Origin: JASFWK01 sp050049355
GTDB taxonomy: Bacteria; Chloroflexota; Anaerolineae; B4-G1; DUEL01
DNA length: 46,681 nucleotides
Direction of reading: 5' to 3'
Assembly: GCA_050049355.1 (NCBI GenBank)
Contig: JASFWK010000007.1
Coordinates: 1 to 46,681 of the forward strand
Every line of letters starts with the position of its first letter. Positions within the stretch are counted from its first letter, which is position 1. Shown here in pieces: positions 8,361-17,929 of the stretch. The notes beneath the pieces are model-generated. The model made no database searches. It was not told the DNA's origin and worked only from the letters and a program-made list of their open reading frames with translations. A program made the translations under genes and the position numbers.

Positions 8361-10391
8361 ATGGTTTCTGAACGAACGCGCAAGCGGGTCGAGCAACTCA
8401 GGGAAGAGATTCACCACCACAACTACCGCTACTACGTCCTGGATTCCCCAGTCATCAGCGACGCCGAATACGACGCCCTGATGGCGGAACTGAGGGAGCT
8501 GGAGAATCGGTATCCAGAGCTGATCACGCCGAATTCCCCCACCCAGCGGGTTGGGGGCCCCCCGGCGGAGGAGTTTGTCCGCGTCGAACATCCCGCCCCC
8601 ATTCTCAGTCTGGATAACGCCTTCGGCGCCGACGAGGCCCGAGCCTGGTTGGAGCGTATCTCCAAGCTCCTGCCGCCCGGCACCCGCCTGGATTTCGTCG
8701 TCGAGCCCAAGATCGATGGCCTGACGGTGGTGCTTCACTACCGCGACAGCGTCTTCACGCTGGGAGCGACGCGGGGCGACGGGGAGGCGGGGGAGGAGAT
8801 CACCGCCAACCTGCGCACTATCCGTCCCCTACCCTTGCGTATCCCCCTCGGACCCGAAGGACCGGCTTCGCCTTCCCACCTGGTAGTGCGGGGGGAGGCG
8901 TTCATGAGCATCCGCGATTTCGAGGCGTTCAACCGCAGCCAGGCTGAGCAAGGGGAGAAGACTTTCGCCAATCCGCGCAACGCCGCCGCCGGCTCCCTGC
9001 GTCAGTTGGATTCCCGCGTCACCGCCAAGCGTCCCTTGAGCCTCCTCTGCTACGCCGTGGTAGCCTGGGACGGGGGAGGACCTCCTCCGTCCACCCAGTG
9101 GGAGACTCTCTCCGACCTGCGGGCTTTGGGTTTCCCCGTACCCGAACACGCCGCCCACTTCGACGATCTCGAGGAGGCGATCGCCTACAGCGAGAAATGG
9201 GCTGAGAAGCGAGATTCCCTCCCCTACGAGGCCGACGGCATGGTCATCAAGATCAACGATCTAGAGGTGGCAGCCGACCTGGGCGTGGTCGGCCGCGCGC
9301 CCCGCGGCGCGGTCGCCTTCAAGTTCCCCGGCCGCGAGACAACCACGCAACTGGTAGACATCCGCGTCAACGTGGGCCGGATCGGCACCATCACCCCCTA
9401 CGCAGTGCTGGAGCCGGCCAACATCGGTGGAGTCACCGTGCGCAAGGCCACGCTTCACAACTTCGACTACATCGCCGAAAAGGACATCCGCGTGGGCGAT
9501 CGGGTGATCGTCAAGCGCGCAGGCGATGTCATCCCCCAGATCGTCGGTCCCATCACAGACGTGCGCACGGGTGAAGAGCGGGTCTACGAGCCGCCCACTC
9601 GCTGCCCCGTCTGTGGGGAGCCGGTGGAGAGCTCGCCCGAAGAGGTGGCTGTCTACTGCGCCAACGCCGCCTGCCCGGCCCAGCTCGTCCGCCGTATTGG
9701 CTATTTCGCCCATCGAGGGGCAATGGACATCGAGACACTGGGGGAGAAGACGGCCGAGCTGTTGGTGAAGGAAGATCTCGTCGAGGACGTGGCCGATCTC
9801 TACTACCTGAGGCGTGAGGACCTCCTCACGTTGGAGGGTTTCGCCGAAAAGAAGGCCGAAAACCTGCTGGAGAGCATCTCCGCCTCCAAAGAGCGTCGCC
9901 TGAGCCGTCTGTTGACGGCGTTGGGTATCCACTACGTGGGCGGCGTCGTCGCCGAGACCCTGGCGCGTCACTTCGGTTCGATAGACGCTCTGGCGGCGGC
10001 CGCCGAGGAGGAACTGCAGTCGATCGAGGGGGTCGGCCCCCGCATCGCCCAGGCGGTCATAGATTGGTTCGAGCGCCCCCGACACAGGAAGATCATCGAG
10101 AAGCTGCGCCAAGCCGGGGTGCGGATGGAGGAAGAAGCCCCCGCTGAGGAAGGTCCACAGCCGTTGGACGGGCTCACTTTCGTCATCACTGGTACCCTCT
10201 CCCGCCCCCGCAACGAAGTAGCGGCGATGATAGAGCAGCACGGCGGCCGGGTCACCGGCAGCGTCAGCAGCCGAACCGACTACCTGATCGTCGGGGAATC
10301 CCCCGGCGGCACCAAGTACCGCACGGCGGAGGAGCTGGGGGTGCCCACGATCAGCGAGGAACGGTTGATGGCGATGATAGAGGGTGAATAG
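8361..10391 (+). CDS. ligA: NAD-dependent DNA ligase LigA
   Basis: A complete 676-residue bacterial DNA ligase that seals nicks in replication and repair using NAD+. Domain order is canonical: Ia (HNYRYYVLD), the adenylation domain with the KxDG motif (PKIDG, adenylated K117), the OB fold, a four-cysteine zinc finger (C415, C418, C433, C438), helix-hairpin-helix repeats (about 500-580) and a C-terminal BRCT domain (from about 590, with GLTFVITGTL and TDYLIVG). ATG 8361 is preceded by GGGAGATAGGG. Length matches the family norm of about 670 residues. It is an essential housekeeping gene and the identification is secure. Confidence 0.98.
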   Translation: MVSERTRKRVEQLREEIHHHNYRYYVLDSPVISDAEYDALMAELRELENRYPELITPNSPTQRVGGPPAEEFVRVEHPAPILSLDNAFGADEARAWLERISKLLPPGTRLDFVVEPKIDGLTVVLHYRDSVFTLGATRGDGEAGEEITANLRTIRPLPLRIPLGPEGPASPSHLVVRGEAFMSIRDFEAFNRSQAEQGEKTFANPRNAAAGSLRQLDSRVTAKRPLSLLCYAVVAWDGGGPPPSTQWETLSDLRALGFPVPEHAAHFDDLEEAIAYSEKWAEKRDSLPYEADGMVIKINDLEVAADLGVVGRAPRGAVAFKFPGRETTTQLVDIRVNVGRIGTITPYAVLEPANIGGVTVRKATLHNFDYIAEKDIRVGDRVIVKRAGDVIPQIVGPITDVRTGEERVYEPPTRCPVCGEPVESSPEEVAVYCANAACPAQLVRRIGYFAHRGAMDIETLGEKTAELLVKEDLVEDVADLYYLRREDLLTLEGFAEKKAENLLESISASKERRLSRLLTALGIHYVGGVVAETLARHFGSIDALAAAAEEELQSIEGVGPRIAQAVIDWFERPRHRKIIEKLRQAGVRMEEEAPAEEGPQPLDGLTFVITGTLSRPRNEVAAMIEQHGGRVTGSVSSRTDYLIVGESPGGTKYRTAEELGVPTISEERLMAMIEGE

Positions 10392-10421
10392 AACCTCAGT
10401 TTCTGATCTTGGGGACAAGAG

Positions 10422-11708
10422 ATGAGAAAAAGACGTTGGTCTTTCAGATTGCTTCTCGCAGTTCTGATACTGGTCCTGAGCCTGGTGGCTGCCGCAGCCC
10501 TGATTGGACCCCGGAAAGTCATGGGGCTGTTCCACAGGCGGCTCCCCGACACACCTGCACCGACCACTGTACCGCTGCCCAGTCCCACGTCGACAACTGC
10601 CGCACAGCCGACCCTCGCCCCATCAACTGTGCCGCCCTCCCCCGACATCACACCCACGCGCGTGATCGCGCCATCGGAGCCTGTCCACCTCCCGCCCGGC
10701 TTCGGCATCTCCATCTTCGCCCAGGGACTGCGGGGACCCCGCATGATGGCCCTGGGTCCGGAGGGGCAGCTCTACATAGCCGAACGCGGTGCCGGACGCA
10801 TCGTGCGCCTGGCCGATCGCGACCAGGACGGCGCAGCTGACGGCATTGAGGTCGTCGCCGACGGTCTCAATTCACCCAGCAGCATCGCCTTCTACCAGGA
10901 TGGGTCCCTCTACGTCGGCGAGACGACGCGCATCCTGCGTCTGAGCGCGCCCAACGAGGAGGGCATCTTTCAGGAGCGGGAGGTCGTCGTTGATGGGCTG
11001 CCCGGCGGCGGCCACTCCACCCGTACCGTGCTGTTCAGCCCAGATTGGTCGACGCTCTTCGTCTCCGTCGGCTCCTCATGCAATGTCTGCATCGAGGAGG
11101 ACGAGCGGCGGGCGACCATCGTGCGCTATGACCCCAATGGGAGCGGGGAGACGGTCTACGCGAACGGCCTGCGCAACGCCGTAGGGATCACCTTCCGCCC
11201 CGGCACCGACGAGTTGTGGGCCACCAACAACGGCCGCGACTGGCTGGGGGACGACCTGCCGCCTGAAACGATCTATCTGGTGGAAGAGGGGGATGACGCC
11301 GGGTGGCCACACTGCCACAGCGGGCGCATCGTGGATCCCGATTTCGGCGCGCCGGGCGACTGCGAAGGCGTGGCCAGCCCAATGGTCGAGATGCAGGCCC
11401 ACTCCGCGCCGCTGGGGCTCGAGTTCTACACCGGCGAGCAGTTTCCCGAGGAGTACCAGGGCGACCTCTTTGTCGCCTTTCACGGCTCGTGGAACCGCAC
11501 TGTGCCCACCGGCTACAAGGTGGTGCGCATTCCCATGCGCGGTGGGAACTCAGATTCAGTTCAGGATTTCGCCATCGGCTGGCTGCGCGAAGATGGCTCC
11601 AACTGGGGCCGTCCAGTGGACGTCCTCACAGGATCCGACGGCAGCCTCTTCGTCTCTGACGACAGCGGCGGGGTGATCTACCGCGTCTTCTACGCTGGCC
11701 AGGAGTGA
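10422..11708 (+). CDS. Membrane-anchored PQQ-dependent sugar dehydrogenase-like protein (sorbosone dehydrogenase family)
   Basis: A 428-residue protein with a basic N-terminus, one hydrophobic segment (about 8-28), a Pro/Thr-rich linker (to about 85) and then a six-bladed beta-propeller of the soluble glucose/sorbosone dehydrogenase type. Family landmarks are the opening LPPGFGISIFAQGL, GGGHSTRTVLFSPD carrying the expected catalytic-base His, GLRNAVGITF, and the closing AFHGSWNR and VSDDSGGVIYRV. Family members oxidise aldoses outside the membrane using PQQ; many genomic homologues have no tested substrate. Two cysteines in SSCNVCIEE and others in HCHSG...DCEG may form disulphides. It lies 30 bases after ligA and may be cotranscribed. 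Family assignment is good; catalytic function is inferred. Confidence 0.8.
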   Translation: MRKRRWSFRLLLAVLILVLSLVAAAALIGPRKVMGLFHRRLPDTPAPTTVPLPSPTSTTAAQPTLAPSTVPPSPDITPTRVIAPSEPVHLPPGFGISIFAQGLRGPRMMALGPEGQLYIAERGAGRIVRLADRDQDGAADGIEVVADGLNSPSSIAFYQDGSLYVGETTRILRLSAPNEEGIFQEREVVVDGLPGGGHSTRTVLFSPDWSTLFVSVGSSCNVCIEEDERRATIVRYDPNGSGETVYANGLRNAVGITFRPGTDELWATNNGRDWLGDDLPPETIYLVEEGDDAGWPHCHSGRIVDPDFGAPGDCEGVASPMVEMQAHSAPLGLEFYTGEQFPEEYQGDLFVAFHGSWNRTVPTGYKVVRIPMRGGNSDSVQDFAIGWLREDGSNWGRPVDVLTGSDGSLFVSDDSGGVIYRVFYAGQE

Positions 11709-11779
11709 AGGGACCAGGGTTGCACAGAGACACCGGTCTGCCAAGCGTCTGAGGAGCTTGGTTCTGTCAGGGAGGCCAA

Positions 11780-12973
11780 ATGGCCACACCAGAAGTCTGG
11801 CTTAGAAAAGGGAGACATCAACCGGTGATGCGCCGCCACCCGTGGATCTTCTCCGGTTCAGTGGCCCGCGTCGAGGGGGAGCCCACCGATGGAGAGATCG
11901 TGGATGTGCGAGATGTGGGCGGCAACTGGCTGGCGCGAGGCTACCTCAACCGCCACTCCCAAATCACCGTCCGTCTTCTCACCTGGGATCCCGATCAATC
12001 GATCGATCAGGAGTTCTGGAGAGGGCGGCTCCAACGGGCGGTCGCTTCACGAGCCGACCTGACCGACGACCCCACTACCACTACCTATCGGCTGGTCCAC
12101 GCCGAGTCGGATGGTCTTCCCGGGCTGGTGGTGGACCGCTACGGGGACTTCCTGGCGGTCCAGTTCCTCACGCTGGGGATGGAGCGCCGGCGCGAGGAGA
12201 TTGTCCGTCTCCTCGGCGACCTACTGACGCCAGCAGGTATCTACGAGCGATCTGACGTCGAGGTGCGCGAGAAGGAGGGACTAGAGCAGCGAACTGGACC
12301 ACTCTTGGGGGAGGAGCCGCCCCAGCGGCTAGAGGTGATGGAGAACGGCCATCGCTTCTGGGTGGACCTGCACACGGGCCAGAAGACGGGCTTCTACCTC
12401 GATCAGCGGGAGAATCGGGCCCGACTCCGCACCTTCTGCAAAGGAGCGGAGGTATTGGACGGATTTGCCTACACAGGGGCCTTCGGCGTCTACGCAGCGG
12501 CGGCGGGCGCCGCAAGGGTGACTTTCTTGGAAAGCTCCACTTCAGCCCTGGAGATGGCGCGGCAGAACATGCTCCTGAACGGCCTCGATCCCGACGTGCA
12601 CGAGTTCATGGAAGGGGATGCGTTCAGCGTTCTGCGTGGGTACCGCGCTGAGGACCGTCGGTTCGACGTGGTGGTGCTCGACCCGCCCAAGTTCGCCCCC
12701 ACTTCAAGGGATGTGAAGCGGGCAGTGCGGGCCTACAAAGATATCAACCTGATCGCCTTTCAGCTGCTCCGCCCTGGTGGAATCCTATTCTCCACCTCCT
12801 GCTCCGGCGCGGTCTCGGCCGATCTCTTTCAGAAAATCCTGTTCGGCGCCGCGCTTGACGCCGGCCGAGATGCACAGATCCTGGGATACCTGCACCAGGG
12901 TGCCGACCACCCGGTGGCGCTCACTTTCCCGGAGGGAGCGTACTTGAAGGGCCTGATCTGCCGGGCGGTGTAG
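11780..12973 (+). CDS. rlmI: 23S rRNA (cytosine-C5)-methyltransferase, RlmI/RlmK family
   Basis: A 397-residue SAM-dependent methyltransferase. It begins with a PUA-type RNA-binding domain (about 1-80), followed by an EEHD-like linking region (RLVHAESDGLPGLVVDRYG) and a Rossmann methyltransferase domain. The SAM-binding motif is LDGFAYTGAFGVYAA and the catalytic-region motif is VVVLDPPKFAP. E. coli RlmI methylates C1962 of 23S rRNA, and this protein has the same length and order of motifs. Other members of COG1092 have different targets, so the exact base is inferred. The gene ends 11 bases from the stop of the convergent lytic transglycosylase gene. Confidence 0.85.
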   Translation: MATPEVWLRKGRHQPVMRRHPWIFSGSVARVEGEPTDGEIVDVRDVGGNWLARGYLNRHSQITVRLLTWDPDQSIDQEFWRGRLQRAVASRADLTDDPTTTTYRLVHAESDGLPGLVVDRYGDFLAVQFLTLGMERRREEIVRLLGDLLTPAGIYERSDVEVREKEGLEQRTGPLLGEEPPQRLEVMENGHRFWVDLHTGQKTGFYLDQRENRARLRTFCKGAEVLDGFAYTGAFGVYAAAAGAARVTFLESSTSALEMARQNMLLNGLDPDVHEFMEGDAFSVLRGYRAEDRRFDVVVLDPPKFAPTSRDVKRAVRAYKDINLIAFQLLRPGGILFSTSCSGAVSADLFQKILFGAALDAGRDAQILGYLHQGADHPVALTFPEGAYLKGLICRAV

Positions 12974-12984
12974 CAGATTGCAGG

Positions 12985-15372
12985 TCAGTAGAGGCGGGAG
13001 TAGATGGCATAGTGCTCCCGGATGCGCTGCACGTAGAGGTGCGTCTCTTGCAGGGTGATTAGCTCCAGGAGCAGGTCGGGATCCTCCCCGGCGGCCCCAA
13101 GCCAGCGCTCGGCGTTGGTGGGGCCGCCGTTGTACGCCGCCAATGCCACATCCAACCGCCCGCCAAACCGATCTCGCTGTTGGGCCAGGTACCAGGTGCC
13201 GAAGCGGAGACTTATCACCGGTCTGTAGAGATCGGCGGTCTCGTATCCGGGCGGCCATTCTAGCTGGGCGGCGATGTACGCCCCTGTGCTGGGAATGACT
13301 TGCATCAAGCCCTGCGCGAAGGCGTGGGAGGTGGCGAAGCTCTCAAAGAGACTCTCCTGCCGAATGAGGGAGAAGAGCAACAGCGGGGAGAGCTCTTCCG
13401 ACAGGGCGTTGGAAAGCACCAGATCCTCGTAATAGGTCGGGTAGGCAAGCCGGGCCAGGAAAGGAGGTGCGTCCAGCGGCGTGGCGGCCGGGGAGCGGTT
13501 GATGAGATTGGCCGCGGCAATGATCGAGGAACGATAGAGGCCAATATCGCGGAAGAGCAAAGCCAGCCGGTACTGGGCCAGCGGGTCGGTGCTGGTGGCC
13601 TGCCGCAGGACCTCCAGTTCCGCTTTTGCCTCTTCACGTCGGCCCAACTCCCACAGCTCCGTACCGCGGAGAAGACGCGGATCGGCCGCCAGAGCCGGAT
13701 CGAGATCGCCCAGGCTCCTGCCCAACCACTCGGCCAGCCACTCCTCCGCCTCTGCCTGACCGGCGGATTCCTCAGCCAAAGGAGTGTAGTCAGCAGGCGG
13801 GAAGGGTGCGGCCAGCGGGTTGGCAAGAAGATCGGCCGCACGAAGCCCGTAGTAGCCGCCCGCATCGGCCTGGACCGCCTGGCTGAAAGCGGCTGTGGCG
13901 GAGAGGGGGCGGCCCGCGGCCAGGTGAGCCTTCCCCAACCAGAGCAAGCCCCCCGCCCTGTAGACCGAGCCAGGGTACTCATCGGCAAGGAATTGCCAGT
14001 CATCACTTGCCTTCTCCATCCCGCCCAATTGATAATGGTGTAAGCCAGCGCGCAGAAGGGCACGCGCAGCGTAATCGGAGCCTGGGTAAGCAGCCTGGCA
14101 CGCCTCATAGGCCTCCGCAGCCGCCTCCAGTTCGCCAGCCCCCTCCAAGAGCTGAGCAGCCCTCCAGAGGGCCTCCGCGGCACGGGCATTCTCGGGCGCG
14201 GCTTCGGCGAAGGTTCGGTAGGTCTCCACCGCCCCTGCTAGATCCCCCTGCGCAGCCAGCGCCTGGGCCCAACCCATCCACCCATCCCCCCAGTGGCCGT
14301 TCTCCGGATGCGTCTCCACAAGAGTCCGAAACTGGAACTCCGCCAGAGCGGGACTGTCGGCCTCCAGGTGGGCCAGGCCGGCATAGTAGTGGGCATCGCC
14401 AGAGTGATCCGGGTTGGCCTCAATATACGTGTACAAGGCAGTCACCGCCGGGCCGTAGGCCTCAGCATAGTAGTCCACAATTCCCCGTGTCAGGTAGTTC
14501 ACAGACACACCGGCGTCCACCAGGATGATTAGCGACTCATAGGCCCATGGACTGGTGGGGTACGTCTCGACCACCTCCAGGTGACGGGCGAGTCCTTCGT
14601 CACGCCGGCCAGCCAGAAGCAGAGTCTGAGCAGCCTGGTGAGTGATGCGGGCACGGTAGTCGGGGATCCGGGCACGCTCCAGGATGGCATCATACTCCGA
14701 CAGACCACGATCGTACTCCTCGAGTGCATTGTAGGAAAGAGCCAGCTTCTCCCGCACGCCGACCTCGAACGAGATGTCGGGCGCTCCCTCGACGGCGGAC
14801 CGATACGCTGCCACGGCGCCCTGGTAGTCATCCGCGGCCCGCAGGGCGTCCCCGAGCCACTCTTGGACGTAGGAGGCAATCTCGGTCCCTGCCTCCAAGT
14901 AGGCGCGGTAATGCTCGGCGGCAGCTCCAGGGTCGCCTGCGCCCACCAGAGCCTCTGCCAACAGGAAGTGCGCCGGATGCGCGCGGGAAGACGTCGGATA
15001 GCGCTGCAGGAGATTACTGAGAGAGTCGACGGCACTGAGATAGCCACCGTCCTGCAGGTAGGCATGGCCCAAACCCAGCAGGGCACTGGCCGCGATCTCG
15101 TCGTCGGGGGCGGCCGAGAACGCCGCCTGAAAGGCCAATATCGCACCCTCTGTGTCGCCGACGAACAACGCCTCCTCGCCTATGTCGAGGAGATCGGCCG
15201 GTAGCGGGGTAGGCGTGGGAGTGGCTGTAGGGACTGGAGTGTTGGTGGGAACCGGGGTGGAAGACGGCACGGGTGTGAAGAGTGAGAATGGGATTGAAGG
15301 CAACCGGCAGGCAAGGAGCACAACGACGGCAGCCAGAAAGGCTATGCGGGTTCTCCGGGAACCTATGAACAT
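12985..15372 (-). CDS. TPR-repeat lipoprotein with C-terminal SLT lytic transglycosylase domain
   Basis: A 795-residue soluble-lytic-transglycosylase-like protein. The N-terminus has a basic stretch, a hydrophobic segment and a lipobox LLAC (Cys22), followed by a Pro/Thr-rich spacer, so it is probably a lipid-anchored outer-face protein. Most of the chain (about 60-600) consists of tetratricopeptide repeats. The last ~150 residues are an SLT domain with the catalytic Glu in LIRQESLFESF, then AFAQGLMQVIPSTG and ALAAYNGGPTNAERWL. It should cleave the MurNAc-GlcNAc bond to give anhydro-muropeptides. It is last of a three-gene minus-strand run with rlmN (18-base gap) and the MobA-HAD fusion. The TPR superhelix parallels the alpha-ring of E. 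coli Slt70. Confidence 0.88.
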   Translation of the reverse strand: MFIGSRRTRIAFLAAVVVLLACRLPSIPFSLFTPVPSSTPVPTNTPVPTATPTPTPLPADLLDIGEEALFVGDTEGAILAFQAAFSAAPDDEIAASALLGLGHAYLQDGGYLSAVDSLSNLLQRYPTSSRAHPAHFLLAEALVGAGDPGAAAEHYRAYLEAGTEIASYVQEWLGDALRAADDYQGAVAAYRSAVEGAPDISFEVGVREKLALSYNALEEYDRGLSEYDAILERARIPDYRARITHQAAQTLLLAGRRDEGLARHLEVVETYPTSPWAYESLIILVDAGVSVNYLTRGIVDYYAEAYGPAVTALYTYIEANPDHSGDAHYYAGLAHLEADSPALAEFQFRTLVETHPENGHWGDGWMGWAQALAAQGDLAGAVETYRTFAEAAPENARAAEALWRAAQLLEGAGELEAAAEAYEACQAAYPGSDYAARALLRAGLHHYQLGGMEKASDDWQFLADEYPGSVYRAGGLLWLGKAHLAAGRPLSATAAFSQAVQADAGGYYGLRAADLLANPLAAPFPPADYTPLAEESAGQAEAEEWLAEWLGRSLGDLDPALAADPRLLRGTELWELGRREEAKAELEVLRQATSTDPLAQYRLALLFRDIGLYRSSIIAAANLINRSPAATPLDAPPFLARLAYPTYYEDLVLSNALSEELSPLLLFSLIRQESLFESFATSHAFAQGLMQVIPSTGAYIAAQLEWPPGYETADLYRPVISLRFGTWYLAQQRDRFGGRLDVALAAYNGGPTNAERWLGAAGEDPDLLLELITLQETHLYVQRIREHYAIYSRLY

Positions 15373-15390
15373 TCCCCTATCCTCGCGGAC

Positions 15391-16455
15391 TCATCCTTCC
15401 GCAGCGCGGCAGCGGAGCTGGCCGCAGCCGGCATGGATCTCGATCCCCCGGCGGAGGCGGATGGTGTAGGGAGTATGGCGATGATCCAGAACGGCAGTGA
15501 AGGCCGAGATAGCCTCATCAGAGGGAGGTCGGCCGTGATAGGCGGGGGTGGGATTGTGGGGGATCAGATTGACGTGGGCGCTCAGGCCAGAGAGTCGGTC
15601 AGCCAGGGACTCGGCCTGGCGAGCGCTATCGTTCACTCCTGCGATCAGAACCCATTCAAAGCTGATGCGGCGATGGGTCCGCGCGAAGTAGCGACGGCAC
15701 GCGGCGAGAAGCTCGTCCAGGGGATACCGGCGGTTGATCGGCACCAACCGGTCCCGCAGATCATCGGTGGCGGCGTGAAGGGAGATGGCGAGAGTGATCT
15801 GGAGATCCTCCTCGGCGAGACGATCGATGCCCGGGACAATGCCCACGGTGGAGAGGGTGATGCGGCGCTGTCCCAGCCGAAAGCCCGTCGGATCGACCAG
15901 GCGACGGATAGCTGCCAGCGAGGCGTCGTAGTTGAGAAGCGGCTCCCCCATCCCCATCAGCACCACGTTGGTCAGTCGATCGCCATCGGCCTGGAGGATG
16001 CGGGCAAAGTGGACCACCTGGGCGACGATCTCGCCGACGGCGAGGTTCCGGTGGAAGCCAGCCTGCCCAGTGGCGCAGAAGAGGCAGCCGACGGGGCAGC
16101 CGACCTGCGTGGAGATACAGGCGGTGCGGCGGTGCTCATAGCGCATCAGAACCGCCTCCACCGTCTCCCCATCCGTCAGCCGCAGAAGGTCTTTGCGCGT
16201 CAGGCGGTCTGAGGAGACCTGCGAGGCAACCAACTCAGGCATGCCGATACTTGTCTCAGCAGCCAGGTTCTCTCGCAGCGACAAGGGGAGGTTGGTCATC
16301 TGGCCGAAGGAGTCAGCCAGGTGGACGTAGAGCCACTCCCAAAGCTGGCGGGCGCGGTAGTCAGGCTCCCCCCACTTCTCTAGCAAGGATCGGAGAGACG
16401 GCAGGGAAAGATCGTAGAGACGGGCGGGCGCATCTACTGGGAACTTGCTTCCCAT
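15391..16455 (-). CDS. rlmN: Dual-specificity RNA methyltransferase RlmN
   Basis: A 354-residue radical-SAM enzyme that makes 2-methyladenosine at A2503 of 23S rRNA and A37 of some tRNAs. The radical-SAM cluster ligands are C120, C124 and C127 (GCPVGCLFC). The two mechanistic cysteines that define RlmN/Cfr are both present: C113, seven residues before the cluster, and C344 in AGCGQLRC near the C-terminus. The N-terminal accessory domain (RARQLWEWLY) is intact. The ATG at 16455 overlaps the end of the upstream MobA-HAD gene by 22 bases, which suggests coupled translation. A-site adenine methylation contributes to decoding accuracy. Identification is secure. Confidence 0.96.
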   Translation of the reverse strand: MGSKFPVDAPARLYDLSLPSLRSLLEKWGEPDYRARQLWEWLYVHLADSFGQMTNLPLSLRENLAAETSIGMPELVASQVSSDRLTRKDLLRLTDGETVEAVLMRYEHRRTACISTQVGCPVGCLFCATGQAGFHRNLAVGEIVAQVVHFARILQADGDRLTNVVLMGMGEPLLNYDASLAAIRRLVDPTGFRLGQRRITLSTVGIVPGIDRLAEEDLQITLAISLHAATDDLRDRLVPINRRYPLDELLAACRRYFARTHRRISFEWVLIAGVNDSARQAESLADRLSGLSAHVNLIPHNPTPAYHGRPPSDEAISAFTAVLDHRHTPYTIRLRRGIEIHAGCGQLRCRAAEG

Positions 16456-17840
16456 ATCTCCATCAACTCACCAATGTCCTCGCACACCAAGTCCGGTTGG
16501 ACTGGCGAGCCATCCACATCGGCCTGGGTGGTAATACCAGAGAGAGTAAGGATGGTGAACAGGCCGGCCCTTAGGCCCCCGGCAATGTCGGTATCGAGCC
16601 GGTCGCCGATGACAGCGGTCGTCTCGAGTTTGGCTCCCAGCCTACGCATCGCTTCTTGGTACAGCCACGGCTGAGGTTTGCCGACGACCAGCGGCTCAAC
16701 GCCTGTGGCCGCCTGGAGGGCAGCGAGTTGAGCACCGTTGCCCGGCACCAACCCCTCCTCGCTGGGGAACGTGACGTCGGGATTGGTGCCGATGAAGCCT
16801 GCCCCCCCTCGGATCAGCAGCGTGGCCTTGGCCAACATGCGCCACGTGAGATCTGGATCCCATCCCACGACCACGTAGCGTACCTTATCCTCCCCCAATG
16901 TGAAGCCCTCATCAACCAGGGTCTGGCGCAGCCCCTTCTTTCCGATGACGTACACCGGTGTTCCCTTGGGTTCGCGAGCGGCCAAGTAGGCAGCAGTGGC
17001 CTGAGCGGAGGTTACGATGGACTCGACCGAGACCGAGACGCCGAGGCGGGCAAGTTTCCGCGCATACTGCTGTGGCCTCTTGCTGGCGTTGTTGGTCGCC
17101 AGTACGAAGCCGATGTCGTGATCGCTGAGAAAGGCGAAGAATCTCTGCAGGTCAGGCATCGGCTCCTCGCCCCGCCACAGAACGCCGTCCATATCCACAA
17201 TGAGGTGCTGGATGCCGCACAGATCTGGGGTGGTGGATTCCAGATCCGACTCTCGAATCTTCAGCAGACGCCGGTAATCCTCCGCCGTGTCTACGTCCGC
17301 CAACAGGTCGGGGTTCTCTACCTCGACCGTGACCACCTCCTCCATGTGTCGGGCGATCACTTCACGGCCTCCCTGATCTCCTGTCACGTCGCTCAGTTCA
17401 GAGAAGAGGGAGCGCGCGAAGAGGACAGGGGTAGATCTCTGCCCTTCGCGGACGGGGTAGACGATGGAGGCACCGGTCTCGCGGAAGCCCGCCACCAAAG
17501 CGCGCAGGAGGTCAGGCGGGATGAGTGGTTGGTCACAGTGGAGGAAGAGCACCGCCTCGACGTCGGGTGGCAGGGCAGCGAGGCCTATCCGCACGGACGT
17601 GCTCAATCCTTCCTCCCAACGCCAATTCATCACCAGCTGGAGAGGCTTCTCATCCAGAGCAGCGTGAACCGCCTCTGCCTGGCAGCCCGTCACGGCGATC
17701 AGAGGATCGAGCCCCGCTGCCAGTGCCGTGTCAGAGACGTGCGCGGCCATGGGCACCCCACCCCAGTCCAGCAGCTGCTTGGGCCGTCCGAGGCGGCTAG
17801 AACCGCCGGCGGCCAAGAGTATCCCTCCAATTTGGCTCAT
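16434..17840 (-). CDS. Fusion protein: MobA/MocA-like nucleotidyltransferase + HAD-IIA (NagD-like) phosphatase
   Basis: One uninterrupted frame of 468 residues joins two enzymes. Residues 4-195 are a MobA-like NTP-transferase: LAAGGSSRLGRPKQ with Lys21, HCDQP with Asp103, and DVDTAEDY near the end, closest in style to molybdenum-cofactor cytidylyl/guanylyltransferases (MocA/MobA). Residues 210-468 are a HAD-IIA hydrolase: DMDGVLW (D216, D218), ATNNAS, GKPQP and GDRLDTDIAGG, the NagD/phosphoglycolate-phosphatase group. ATG 17840 follows GGGAG by nine bases; the longer frame starting at 17909 has no ribosome site. Each half looks catalytically complete. No molybdopterin genes or CO-dehydrogenase genes are in view, so the nucleotide substrate is unclear. 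A joint pathway would need a nucleotidyl transfer and a phosphate-ester cleavage. Confidence 0.85.
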   Translation of the reverse strand: MSQIGGILLAAGGSSRLGRPKQLLDWGGVPMAAHVSDTALAAGLDPLIAVTGCQAEAVHAALDEKPLQLVMNWRWEEGLSTSVRIGLAALPPDVEAVLFLHCDQPLIPPDLLRALVAGFRETGASIVYPVREGQRSTPVLFARSLFSELSDVTGDQGGREVIARHMEEVVTVEVENPDLLADVDTAEDYRRLLKIRESDLESTTPDLCGIQHLIVDMDGVLWRGEEPMPDLQRFFAFLSDHDIGFVLATNNASKRPQQYARKLARLGVSVSVESIVTSAQATAAYLAAREPKGTPVYVIGKKGLRQTLVDEGFTLGEDKVRYVVVGWDPDLTWRMLAKATLLIRGGAGFIGTNPDVTFPSEEGLVPGNGAQLAALQAATGVEPLVVGKPQPWLYQEAMRRLGAKLETTAVIGDRLDTDIAGGLRAGLFTILTLSGITTQADVDGSPVQPDLVCEDIGELMEIWEASSQ

Positions 17841-17886
17841 GTGTACATCTCCCACGCGGATTCGGCCTTTGTGCAAGCATGTGATA

Positions 17887-17919
17887 GTCTCCCTGCGACG
17901 CGCTGCCATTCAGGGAGAC
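17887..17919 (-). promoter_or_regulatory. 9-bp inverted repeat at the predicted 5' end of the MobA-HAD transcript
   Basis: GTCTCCCTG at 17887-17895 and its exact complement CAGGGAGAC at 17911-17919 are separated by 15 bases. The repeat begins a few bases after the predicted transcription start (about 17923 on the minus strand), so it would form a hairpin at the very 5' end of the mRNA or act as an operator next to the start site. Its function is unknown. Confidence 0.45.
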
Positions 17920-17929
17920 CGACAGACAT

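Noticed and set aside
9261..10535. Open frame of 424 codons antisense to ligA
   Set aside because: Shadow of a certain housekeeping gene; composition (His, Leu, Asp repeats) is typical of reverse-strand translation.
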